From Dryocola clanedunensis subsp. sulfonylureivorans (GTDB lineage Bacteria > Pseudomonadota > Gammaproteobacteria > Enterobacterales > Enterobacteriaceae): a stretch of DNA of 64,000 nt. Made by a program: the position numbers and the translations under genes. Where the stretch lies: the NCBI RefSeq assembly GCF_016756775.1, contig NZ_JAERMU010000002.1, positions 296,649 to 360,648 on the forward strand, read 5' to 3'. This document shows positions 20,781-27,552 of this stretch, one piece after another; positions within the stretch are counted from its first letter, which is position 1, and every line of letters begins with the position of its first letter. The notes under the pieces are model-generated. The model was not told the DNA's origin. It saw only the letters and a list, made by a program, of their open reading frames with translations, and did no database searches.

Positions 20781-20936
20781 GGAATAAATTATTCTATTGC
20801 AGTGATACTTGTCACGCGGAACGCGGCGTAAAGCGGTAACTTATTGAGGGAGATGCTGTAAACGAGAGGCAAATGGAAAAAAAACAAACTATGGCCGGGC
20901 CGCCCTGAGGGAATTACTGGAATAATTTATTACCAG
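20781..20936. promoter_or_regulatory. murQP promoter with CRP-like box and two RpiR/MurR-like palindromes
   Basis: GGAATAAATTATTCT (20781-20795) and CTGGAATAATTTATTACCAG (20917-20936) are near-perfect palindromes sharing GGAATAA(A/T)TTATT, the style of RpiR-family operators. AGTGATACTTGTCACG (20801-20816) matches a CRP box at eight of ten conserved positions. E. coli murQ is likewise under MurR and CRP. The repressor gene itself is not adjacent. Confidence 0.55.
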
Positions 20937-20961
20937 CCGTAACGGTAGGTGCGTCAATCTT

Positions 20962-21151
20962 GTAGGTTGGGAAAGCGCAGCGTCTCCCGACACCACGGGC
21001 GCACGCGGTGGATGACGCTGTCGCTTATCCCCCCTACAAAACCAGTGACAAATTAACCGGAATATCCAACGTAGGTCGGGAAAGCGCAGCGTCTCCCGAC
21101 ACCACGGGCGCACGTGGTGGATGGCGCTGACGCTTATCCTCCTACAAAACC
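20962..21151. repeat. Tandem REP-containing repeat, two ~81-bp units
   Basis: Two near-identical units, at about 20962-21042 and 21071-21151, share GGGAAAGCGCAGCGTCTCCC, GACACCACGGGCGCACG, GGTGGATG and CGCTTATCC..CTACAAAACCAG. Each unit is a pair of inverted REP-like palindromes. They fill the gap between murQ and glgS together with the murQ regulatory region. Confidence 0.8.
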
Positions 21152-21164
21152 AGATTACAGAGAA

Positions 21165-21188
21165 TGAAAAACGGGCCCGGAGGCCCGT
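21165..21188 (-). terminator. glgS terminator
   Basis: A stem of ACGGGCC (21171-21177) and GGCCCGT (21182-21188) with a 4-base loop is followed on the minus strand by TTTTTC. It sits just after the glgS stop. Confidence 0.85.
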
Positions 21189-21200
21189 TGGGTGAAGTGA

Positions 21201-21404
21201 TTAATGTTCCAGCTCAAGCTCAATTGCGCGGGTTGCCTGGAGGCAATATTGTTCGTATCGCTCGCGAAACCAGATCTTTTGCTCGGTGCTCATATTGCCG
21301 GTAACGGCCTGGATATCGACGGGCTGCCCTAACGCGTGCATGCGCGCAAAGCTGCGGGCCAGAAAATCAAAGTTCTTCACTGCCTGTAGGTTATTGTGGT
21401 TCAT
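21201..21404 (-). CDS. glgS: Surface composition regulator GlgS (ScoR)
   Basis: A 67-residue cytoplasmic protein. [27 protein letters not shown] and the ending ELELEH match E. coli GlgS nearly residue for residue. Once thought to act in glycogen synthesis, the family is reported to repress flagella and type 1 fimbriae and to affect surface composition. A GGAGGG ribosome binding site precedes the ATG. As a stand-alone unit ended by its own terminator, it is expected to depend on RpoS and CRP, as in E. coli. Confidence 0.92.
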   Translation of the reverse strand: MNHNNLQAVKNFDFLARSFARMHALGQPVDIQAVTGNMSTEQKIWFRERYEQYCLQATRAIELELEH

Positions 21405-21576
21405 CGCATATCCCTCCGGTGAGTTATTTTCTTTTCAGGTCATATGCTTATCTGGCTTCAGTATTCGCCTGTTGCGGATTATTTTTTGAACGATTGATGC
21501 GGGTTTTGCGGATAATCCGCAGGGGAAAGGTGAGGCTTTGATCGGCCTCACAAAACACAAGGTTTCTCACAGGTTA

Positions 21577-23136
21577 TTAAGGCCGCGTCAGGCTCACCGG
21601 AGCAGGCGCTGCTACCTCCACGGCTGGCGTATCGAAGATTTTTCGGCATACCTTGCTGTTGCCCCAGCACTCTTCATACGGATAGCCGATCAGCTCTTCC
21701 ATCACCGCGCGAACGTCCGGTTCGATATCGGCTATCTGCCCGCCCGCCTTGATTCTGGCGACTTCGCCCAGCACCACCAGGTGCGTTTTGCGGTTCAGCT
21801 TCATCTGCGCGCTGAACACCATCGCCATTAACGCCAGCGCCACCACGCCCGCGCAGAACACCACGGCAATGGCGGTGACGGCACTTTCCGGCTGGGTGTG
21901 GGATTTGGACTGGAAGCCGTAGAAGCTGAGGATGGCCCCCATCACGAAGACGATAACCGAGCGCATCAGCTTGCCGGAGAAGGTCATCGCCCCCGCGTAA
22001 ATTCCCTCGCGGCGGCGGCCCGTAAAGGCCTCGTCAATATCCGCCAGGAAGGTGTAGACCGTCCACGGGATGTAATACACGCCGCCGGTGCCGATGCCGA
22101 ACACCACCGTAATGGTCAGCATCGCCGCCGTGGCGTACTGCTGCGGCAGATGCAGGAAGTGCAGCAGGCTGTAGCAGATCACCGTGAACACCACGATCCC
22201 CAGCGCCAGGATATACGGCTTGCTGAAGCCGTGCTTCACGCAGATGCCGATAAAGATCGCCGTGGAGCAAAGCTGCAGGATCGAGTTCAGGCTGCTCAGC
22301 CCCGCCACCATCGCCGGGTCGTACTGCAGCACGAAGATAATGAAATAGGTAAAGATCGACGCGAACAGCCACTCCGCCCCGAAGCCGCACAGGTACATGC
22401 CCAGATGCTTGCGGAACACGCGCAGGTGGAAGGTCGATTTCATGTCGCGCAGCAGCGTCAGCATGGTTTTGCCGAGCGTCATTTTCTTCTCGTCCACAGG
22501 CGTCGTCTCTTCCACCGGTCGCTCCCATGAAGAGAGGTAAAGCATGCCTATCGCCACGAACAGGATCGCGCCGTAGGTGAGCGCCGTATAGAAGAAGGGC
22601 TGCGCGGAGTCTTTGCCATAAAGAAGAATGAACTGGCCGGGAATGATCGCGGCGAGGAAGTTGGCGATTTTACCGAAGATCGCCTTATAGCCGGTGAGCT
22701 TTGAGCGCGCCGAGAAGTCGGTGGTCATTTCCGTGGCGAGCGTTTCGTACGGCACCATCACCGACGTGTAAATCAGCTCGAACAGCACGTAGGTGGAAAG
22801 GTAGTACCAGAAGCCGAAGCCCTCGACCCACAGCAGCGGGTAAACCAGCATCAGCGGAATGCCGAGCAGGATAAAGAAGCGGCGGCGGCCAAAGCGTTTA
22901 CCGAGGCGGGTTTTGCCAAAGTTATCCGACAGATAGCCCATCAGCGGATTGCTGATGGCGTCGATGATGCTGGCGACGGAGAAGATGGCCGACGCCTCCA
23001 GCAGCGTCAGGCCGCAGAAGGTCGTGTAAAAATAGAGCAGCCAGATACCGGCGATGGCTAACGCGCCGCTCCCCAGCAGGTTGCCCCCGCCGTAGGCCAG
23101 CTGATGCCTGAATAAAATGGGTTTTTCCGCTGTCAT
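21577..23136 (-). CDS. togT: Oligogalacturonide transporter TogT (GPH family)
   Basis: A 519-residue, 12-helix inner-membrane symporter of the glycoside-pentoside-hexuronide family. The N-terminus LAYGGGNLLGSGALAIAG, the loop DNFGKTRLGKRFGRRRFFILLG and VPYETLATEMTTDFSARSKLTGYK mark the family. The divergent oligogalacturonate lyase and the KdgR boxes between them identify the substrate as oligogalacturonides, as for TogT in pectinolytic enterobacteria. Length is slightly above the usual 450-500 because of a C-terminal tail (about residues 465-519). The substrate is inferred from context. Confidence 0.85.
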   Translation of the reverse strand: MTAEKPILFRHQLAYGGGNLLGSGALAIAGIWLLYFYTTFCGLTLLEASAIFSVASIIDAISNPLMGYLSDNFGKTRLGKRFGRRRFFILLGIPLMLVYPLLWVEGFGFWYYLSTYVLFELIYTSVMVPYETLATEMTTDFSARSKLTGYKAIFGKIANFLAAIIPGQFILLYGKDSAQPFFYTALTYGAILFVAIGMLYLSSWERPVEETTPVDEKKMTLGKTMLTLLRDMKSTFHLRVFRKHLGMYLCGFGAEWLFASIFTYFIIFVLQYDPAMVAGLSSLNSILQLCSTAIFIGICVKHGFSKPYILALGIVVFTVICYSLLHFLHLPQQYATAAMLTITVVFGIGTGGVYYIPWTVYTFLADIDEAFTGRRREGIYAGAMTFSGKLMRSVIVFVMGAILSFYGFQSKSHTQPESAVTAIAVVFCAGVVALALMAMVFSAQMKLNRKTHLVVLGEVARIKAGGQIADIEPDVRAVMEELIGYPYEECWGNSKVCRKIFDTPAVEVAAPAPVSLTRP

Positions 23137-23152
23137 CGTTACCCCTGAGATA

Positions 23153-23173
23153 AATTAAACCATTGTTTTATTT
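23153..23173. promoter_or_regulatory. KdgR box near togT
   Basis: TTAAACCATTGTTTTA lies within an A/T-flanked palindrome that fits the KdgR consensus (TGAAAC/T..G/ATTTCA core with A/T arms). It is about 20 bases upstream of the togT start, where a repressor would block initiation. Confidence 0.7.
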
Positions 23174-23215
23174 TTGTAGACCCTGCGTTTTATAGGATGC
23201 AATGACCGGCATTGT

Positions 23216-23231
23216 TGTGAATTTGCTCACA
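23216..23231. promoter_or_regulatory. CRP binding site between togT and ogl
   Basis: TGTGAATTTGCTCACA matches the CRP consensus TGTGA-N6-TCACA at every conserved base. It lies 80 bases from togT and about 150 from ogl, suitable for activating both divergent promoters when glucose is absent. Confidence 0.85.
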
Positions 23232-23341
23232 GTTAAACCAGCTGGCGATGGTTTTTCATCCGTTTTTGCAACGCGGGTAACAGATTAATCGCCGGGAGAA
23301 GGACGGGATTATTTTTTGGTGGTAGCGTGTTTTTATATAAA

Positions 23342-23356
23342 TGAAATGATATTTCA
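23342..23356. promoter_or_regulatory. KdgR box upstream of ogl
   Basis: TGAAATGATATTTCA is an almost perfect KdgR operator core. It lies 23 bases upstream of the ogl start, implying repression of ogl in the absence of 2-keto-3-deoxygluconate. Confidence 0.8.
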
Positions 23357-23378
23357 GTTAATGAATGACGGAGGGGCA

Positions 23379-24557
23379 ATGGCAAAGGGTTCTGAGATCC
23401 AGTTTAACTTCCATAGCGTGAAAGATGCGCGGACCGGCGCGATGGTTACACGCCTGACGCCAGCGGACGTGCTGTGCCACCGCAACTACTTCTACCAGAA
23501 ATGCTTCACCCGCGACGGCAGCCGCCTGCTGTTTGCCGGGGAGTTCGACGGCAGCCGCAACTATTACCTGCTGGATTTAACCACACAAAAGGCGGTGCAG
23601 CTGACGGAGGGGCCGGGCGATAACACCTTTGGCGGCTTCCTCTCGCCGGACGACCAGCATCTTTATTACGTTAAAAACGAACGCAGCCTCCAGCGCGTTT
23701 CGCTGGCGGATTTCAGCGAACAGACGGTTTACCGGGTCCCCGAAGAGTGGGTCGGCTACGGCACCTGGGTCGCCAACAGCGAATGCACCAGCCTGGTCGG
23801 CATCGAGATCGCCCGCGAAGACTGGACGCCGCTCTCGGACTGGAAAATCTTCCAGGAGTTCTATCACCGCAGGCCGCACTGCCGCCTGCTGCGCGTTGAC
23901 CTGCACAGCGGCAAATCCCGCGTTATTCATGAAGAGAACGGCTGGCTTGGCCACCCGATTTATCGCCCGTTCGACGACGGCACCGTCGCCTTCTGCCACG
24001 AAGGCCCGCACGACCTGGTTGACGCCCGCATGTGGCTGGTGAACGAAGACGGCAGCAACGTGCGCAAGGTGAAAGAGCACGCGGAAGGAGAAAGCTGCAC
24101 GCACGAATTCTGGGTGCCGGACGGCTCGGCGCTGATTTACGTCTCGTACCAGAAAGGCCGCAGCGACCGCTGCATCCGCCGCTTTGACCCGCAGACGGGC
24201 GAAGACAGCGCGATGATGACCATGCCCAACTGCTCGCACCTGATGAGCAACGAAGACGGCACGCTGCTGGTCGGCGACGGCTCCGGCACGCCGGTAGACG
24301 TCAATGACACCGCCAGCCACACCATAGAAAACGATCCGTGGCTCTACATCTTCGACGCGAAAACCAGCAAATACACCCCGCTGGCCGCGCACAACAGCTC
24401 GTGGAAAGTGCTGGACGGCGACCGCCAGGTGACGCACCCGCATCCGTCCTTCACACCGGACAACCGCCACGTGTTATTCACGTCGGACTTCGAGGGGCTT
24501 CCTGCTTTATATCTGGCTGAGGTTTCGGAAGAGGTGCTTGGATCTTTAAATTCCTAG
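23379..24557 (+). CDS. ogl: Oligogalacturonate lyase Ogl (PL22)
   Basis: A 392-residue cytoplasmic lyase of polysaccharide lyase family 22. It splits unsaturated and saturated digalacturonate to 5-keto-4-deoxyuronate. The seven-bladed propeller repeats are visible (DGSRLLFAGEFDGSRNYYLLDL; SPDDQHLYYVKN; DNRHVLFTSDFEGLPALYL), with conserved histidines in the QFNFHSV..CHRNYFYQKCFTRDG region and HPHPSFTPD near the end. I chose the ATG at 23379 (MAKGSEIQ) because GGAGGGG lies six bases before it, and because upstream candidates would run through the KdgR box. Together with TogT this gives pectin-oligomer catabolism. Confidence 0.93.
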   Translation: MAKGSEIQFNFHSVKDARTGAMVTRLTPADVLCHRNYFYQKCFTRDGSRLLFAGEFDGSRNYYLLDLTTQKAVQLTEGPGDNTFGGFLSPDDQHLYYVKNERSLQRVSLADFSEQTVYRVPEEWVGYGTWVANSECTSLVGIEIAREDWTPLSDWKIFQEFYHRRPHCRLLRVDLHSGKSRVIHEENGWLGHPIYRPFDDGTVAFCHEGPHDLVDARMWLVNEDGSNVRKVKEHAEGESCTHEFWVPDGSALIYVSYQKGRSDRCIRRFDPQTGEDSAMMTMPNCSHLMSNEDGTLLVGDGSGTPVDVNDTASHTIENDPWLYIFDAKTSKYTPLAAHNSSWKVLDGDRQVTHPHPSFTPDNRHVLFTSDFEGLPALYLAEVSEEVLGSLNS

Positions 24558-24633
24558 TTCGTAGGGCGGAGAAGCGCAGCGCCATCCGCCGGAAAATCAC
24601 GAACGGTGGAAGACGCTAACGCTTTTCCACCCA
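24558..24633. repeat. BIME downstream of ogl
   Basis: Two inverted REP-like units start right after the ogl stop: GTAGGGCGGAGAAGCGCAGC..GCCATCCGCC and GGTGGAAGACGCTAACGC..TTTTCCACCC. They mark the left edge of the AT-rich island that follows. Confidence 0.8.
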
Positions 24634-24656
24634 ACTAAATATTGGCGGCCTATTTC

Positions 24657-25148
24657 TTACGCCGCTACTGTCGGGCGTTCGTTCCAGGCATCATGGGCCA
24701 ACAAATTTCCGTCTTTATAAAGATGAGTGATCTTCTCGTAATTCAGCGCCACCTCTTCCATGTGGCCCGTTCCCGGACAGCCTCGCGTATCGTGCATAAC
24801 AGGGCTGACTGAAATCACTTTCGCACTCTCCAGCGTGATGCGGTAATACTCCACCTCTTGTCCCGCGTAATTAATGTTGTAGAAGCGGAACTCAGCAGAT
24901 TTAAGCGTCTGGCCTGTTGCAGCGGCCTTGAAGAGATACGGCGAAGCGCTATCAAGCTCTTTTGTAAACTGAAACGGTGAGTGCTGACGCGTGCCAGTCA
25001 CTTTCCCGGTCATGGGGTCCGTAGGGATGGTCAGACAATGGTGCAAACCACGTAATTCAATACTCCCTTCCCTGTCCATAACGTCGCAAGAACCACGAAT
25101 CACCGCGCCGCCGTCATCAGTTAAAAATAAGTGTACGGGTACAGCCAT
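24657..25148 (-). CDS. hcp: Type VI secretion tube protein Hcp (orphan)
   Basis: A 163-residue Hcp-family protein, the ring subunit of the type VI secretion inner tube; many orphan hcp genes accompany effector/immunity genes. MAVPVHLFLTDDGGAVIRGS, then DREGSIEL, and QHSPFQFTKELDSASPYLF are family hallmarks. The start at 25148 follows AAGGAGCG; a longer open frame back to 25367 overlaps the upstream gene and has no family match. No T6SS structural genes are in the window, so the apparatus must be elsewhere. It is the last gene of a minus-strand cassette of small proteins, with only 22 bases after the DUF1493-like stop. Confidence 0.88.
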   Translation of the reverse strand: MAVPVHLFLTDDGGAVIRGSCDVMDREGSIELRGLHHCLTIPTDPMTGKVTGTRQHSPFQFTKELDSASPYLFKAAATGQTLKSAEFRFYNINYAGQEVEYYRITLESAKVISVSPVMHDTRGCPGTGHMEEVALNYEKITHLYKDGNLLAHDAWNERPTVAA

Positions 25149-25170
25149 TTTTATCGCTCCTTGCTTGTGA

Positions 25171-25506
25171 TTAGTCGTATAACCATTTCCCGGCTTTTGC
25201 TGACTGAATAAACATATCAACTGTGAACTCTGGAACATCCACAGGCTCAGGCTTCTTAAACGGGTTCCATGAAAAGTTAACTTCCGGATAATAGGTTTCA
25301 AGATGAAAATTTGACATATCCACATTGAATTCTCTGGAATACTCCTCAACGAGTTCTTCCACATCATCCTGATCTAGCCTGACGTCGAAATAAATATTTG
25401 AAGCAGCCGTGTAGGTGTTGTATTTCTTTTTTCTGAACATATAAACCCCACTTCGCTTAGTGATCATCTTTATTACGCGCTGAGCAATGTCGTCGTCATT
25501 TACCAT
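25171..25506 (-). CDS. DUF1493-like acidic protein, copy A
   Basis: A 111-residue acidic cytoplasmic protein without signal or membrane segments. The ending PEFTVDMFIQSAKAGKWLYD and the central EEYSREFNVDMSNFHLETYYPEVNF closely resemble copy B at 26098-26421, so the two are paralogues. The pattern fits the DUF1493 family, small proteins often found beside hcp and effector genes. A role as an immunity or adaptor protein is inference from the pairing. The frame overlaps the 152-residue upstream gene by seven bases. Confidence 0.7.
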   Translation of the reverse strand: MVNDDDIAQRVIKMITKRSGVYMFRKKKYNTYTAASNIYFDVRLDQDDVEELVEEYSREFNVDMSNFHLETYYPEVNFSWNPFKKPEPVDVPEFTVDMFIQSAKAGKWLYD

Positions 25507-25958
25507 ATTTTATCGTTTCCCCGCGCTATTGTGTTGTAGTCGCGTACAGAGCAGTAAGTGATTTGCGATACATCAACAAGGAGAATCACTTCACCGATAA
25601 GCGGTATGGTTCGACCAATGAACGTACTTACCTTTCTGACCATTTTCCGCTCTACGGTCCAGGGCGTGTATCCCCCTATCCAGGTTGGTAATTTTATACC
25701 AAAGGGGAACATCGTAGTTTTGAGTAGCCCTCTCACCCCTTTAGAGATCCTTGAGGTCCCAGGGATTGCATTGATGGGCTTACCCCGTGTGGTTCGATTA
25801 TTTACGCCGCTGTACAGAGCGGCAATGGCCGCAATGTCTTTAACCCCGAAGTGATCCGCCGTGTTCATTACAAACACCATGAAAAACAGCTCTGAGGCGG
25901 TAAGGTTAGATCGCCCTGCATAAAAGTATGTTCCGTTACGTTCCTCTACCGTATCCAT
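25500..25958 (-). CDS. Uncharacterised 152-aa protein in Hcp cassette (possible STM2901-like)
   Basis: A 152-residue protein of unknown function. It has a hydrophobic N-terminal part (ASELFFMVFVMNTADHFGVKDIAAIAALYSG), a basic middle (GVRGLLKTTMFPFGIKLPTWIGGYTPWTVERKMVRKV) and a hydrophobic stretch near the end (TIPLIGEVILLVDVSQITYC). It may be membrane-active. It lies between a dead hcp start and a DUF1493-like gene, and precedes the intact hcp. I think it belongs to a family found with DUF1493 proteins in Salmonella (STM2901-like), but I am not certain. An effector delivered with Hcp is a reasonable but unproven guess. Its ribosome binding site lies inside the hcp relic. Confidence 0.6.
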   Translation of the reverse strand: MDTVEERNGTYFYAGRSNLTASELFFMVFVMNTADHFGVKDIAAIAALYSGVNNRTTRGKPINAIPGTSRISKGVRGLLKTTMFPFGIKLPTWIGGYTPWTVERKMVRKVSTFIGRTIPLIGEVILLVDVSQITYCSVRDYNTIARGNDKIW

Positions 25959-25959
25959 T

Positions 25960-26079
25960 TCATAATCCTTTATGATTCATATACCTAATCCAGTCATACC
26001 GGCTACTTAACCCTTTAACCTGAAGTGAATCGCCACCACCATCAGCTCCAGTTAAGAATAAATGAACAGGTATGGCCCT
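25960..26079 (-). pseudogene. Remnant of a second hcp gene, start codon lost
   Basis: On the minus strand, 40 codons read AIPVHLFLTGADGG and then diverge before TGA (25962-25960). The first 15 residues match the N-terminus of the intact Hcp (AVPVHLFLTDDGG). An AAGGAG ribosome binding site is still present, but the codon where ATG should be is AGG (26079-26077). The rest of hcp is gone and the relic runs straight into the next gene, whose ATG begins two bases after the relic's stop. The spacer to the preceding DUF1493-like gene is conserved with the intact copy. Confidence 0.75.
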
Positions 26080-26097
26080 TTTGAAACTCCTTTTTCA

Positions 26098-26421
26098 TCA
26101 GTCGTATAACCAGTAACCAGCCTTAGCTGATTCTGCGAACATACGAATAGTTAAGGGCTTTGAAACTTGTACTATCGGTTCTTTGTTGAACCACTTACGC
26201 CAGAAAGTTTCTATTTCCCACGGGTAATAAAAATCGAAGTCAATTACCGAAACATCAACGTTGAATTTCTCACCGAAATCCTCAATTGCATAAGGTAGCT
26301 CATCCCATTCAGCGTAATCCTGGAGCGGTGTATCAAGCTCAACGGGGATAGGCTTGAAAGTGAACGTGACATGAAGCGATAGTTCACCCCGAAAAAACTC
26401 CAACACTTCGATATCAGTCAC
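26098..26421 (-). CDS. DUF1493-like acidic protein, copy B
   Basis: A 107-residue acidic protein paralogous to copy A (KFNVDVSVIDFDFYYPWEIETFWRKW..., ending FAESAKAGYWLYD). It is the first gene of the minus-strand cassette DUF1493-B, hcp relic, 152-aa protein, DUF1493-A, hcp. Function is unknown; being paired with an hcp start twice suggests a link to a specific Hcp-delivered cargo. About 236 bases upstream are free of genes and probably hold the cassette promoter. Confidence 0.7.
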   Translation of the reverse strand: MTDIEVLEFFRGELSLHVTFTFKPIPVELDTPLQDYAEWDELPYAIEDFGEKFNVDVSVIDFDFYYPWEIETFWRKWFNKEPIVQVSKPLTIRMFAESAKAGYWLYD

Positions 26422-26657
26422 TTTCCTGTATCCATTTCGTCATTCCTTAACTTAGACGTAAATCCGTGTGCTTGTTTTGAGGTGGGTGTTAACCAGATCC
26501 TTTTTGCTAGCGATTTCGTTATAACCGTAAAAACATTTAATATCAATCACTTGAACATGTAATTGGTTGGGGTAATAGAAGGGGGATATTGGGTGATAAA
26601 TACAGGCGGATTGGGTAATTAGGGCCGATAAACAGCCCTAAAAAATAATGAAATCGG

Positions 26658-26981
26658 TCAGAAAATTTTATCTTTAGCTAATGCAACAAGCTGAGACTTC
26701 TCCTGATCAGATAATTTCACCCAACTTAAAGTCAGCTCGGCTAGTTGATCATCAACCATGTAGAAATAGGCGAGAGGAACATCCAGCGCGGCAGCCAGCT
26801 GTTGGGCAATCTCAATATTTGCCTGATGAACGCCTTTCTCATAGCGATTTATGCGCGTGCTCGCCACGAACTCATCGATACCGGCAAGGATGCCGAGGCT
26901 TTTCTGAGAAAGTCCCTTTGCCAGGCGCGCTGCCTTCAAACGCTGGCAGAAGATATCCGGGTAGTTGATAGAAGTTTTCAT
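26658..26981 (-). CDS. XRE-family repressor
   Basis: A 107-residue lambda-repressor-like DNA-binding protein. The helix-turn-helix is at about residues 13-65 (FCQRLKAARLAKGLSQKSLGILAGI, then STRINRYEKGVHQANIEIAQQLAAALDVPLAYFY), followed by a short C-terminal helix. It resembles short phage-type repressors without a protease domain. It is divergent from a Ner-like gene, and four copies of one operator fill the gap. This resembles the immunity switch of Mu-like or satellite phages, here left without other phage genes. Confidence 0.85.
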   Translation of the reverse strand: MKTSINYPDIFCQRLKAARLAKGLSQKSLGILAGIDEFVASTRINRYEKGVHQANIEIAQQLAAALDVPLAYFYMVDDQLAELTLSWVKLSDQEKSQLVALAKDKIF

Positions 26982-26983
26982 GG

Positions 26984-27142
26984 CTACGATAGTCGTAGCT
27001 TCACTGGATTACAGATACTACGGATAACGTAGCTTAGTAATAAATTACCATTTTGCATAAAATTTCATCGTAATTTGCTCGCCTTCGCATAACTACGAAA
27101 TTCGTAATTTTTGTTCTTCCCGCAAAACTACGAATAACGTAG
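26984..27142. promoter_or_regulatory. Four-copy operator array between XRE and Ner-like genes
   Basis: Four copies of the 15-bp palindrome CTACG-N5-CGTAG: CTACGATAGTCGTAG (26984-26998), CTACGGATAACGTAG (27018-27032), CTACGAAATTCGTAA (27093-27107) and CTACGAATAACGTAG (27128-27142). Starts are 34, 75 and 35 bases apart, giving two pairs, one near each divergent gene. The XRE and Ner-like proteins are the likely binders. Confidence 0.85.
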
Positions 27143-27191
27143 CATTGGCTTTGTAGCAGATCCTTTTACACAGACGAGTCAGGAGGGAATC

Positions 27192-27461
27192 ATGACTGAA
27201 GGCTGGCACAAAGCAGACATCATCGCAGGGCTACGCAAGAAAGGCACATCACTGGCAGCGCTATCGCGTTCCGTAGGGTTGAGCTCCGCAACGCTGGCAA
27301 ATGCCCTTGTACGCCCATGGCCTAAGGGGGAATTTTTGATTGCCGAGGCTTTAGGCGTGCATCCTTCTGAGATTTGGCCTGAGCGGTATTTTGGGGAGGA
27401 TGGTCTACTAACTGACCGTAAAAGATTAATTAGAAAAGTAACGTCTGACAAAAACATTTAA
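27192..27461 (+). CDS. Ner-like/Nlp-type helix-turn-helix protein
   Basis: An 89-residue DNA-binding protein. KADIIAGLRKKGTSLAALSRSVGLSSATLANALVRPWPKGEFLIAEALGVHPSEIWPERY is the pattern of the Mu Ner / SfsB (Nlp) family, with a basic C-terminal tail. Ner acts as an early repressor in Mu. It has a ribosome binding site AGGAGGGAATC directly before the ATG. With the divergent XRE repressor and shared operators it could form a bistable switch. It is convergent with the helicase-PLD gene that follows. Confidence 0.85.
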   Translation: MTEGWHKADIIAGLRKKGTSLAALSRSVGLSSATLANALVRPWPKGEFLIAEALGVHPSEIWPERYFGEDGLLTDRKRLIRKVTSDKNI

Positions 27462-27552
27462 CACCGAGCACGAAAATACCGGCACTAAAAAGTACCGGTA
27501 TATGCTACGAACGAAAACGGTGACGTAATATTTGAATCATGTAATTTCAATT

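Noticed and set aside
23577..24470. 297-codon minus-strand frame opposite ogl
   Set aside because: Ala/Val/Arg-rich low-complexity translation typical of a GC-rich antisense frame; ogl is clearly the real gene.
24657..25367. Longer Hcp frame starting at 25367
   Set aside because: The extra 73 residues overlap the upstream gene in another frame and lack similarity to Hcp; the ATG at 25148 has a proper ribosome binding site.
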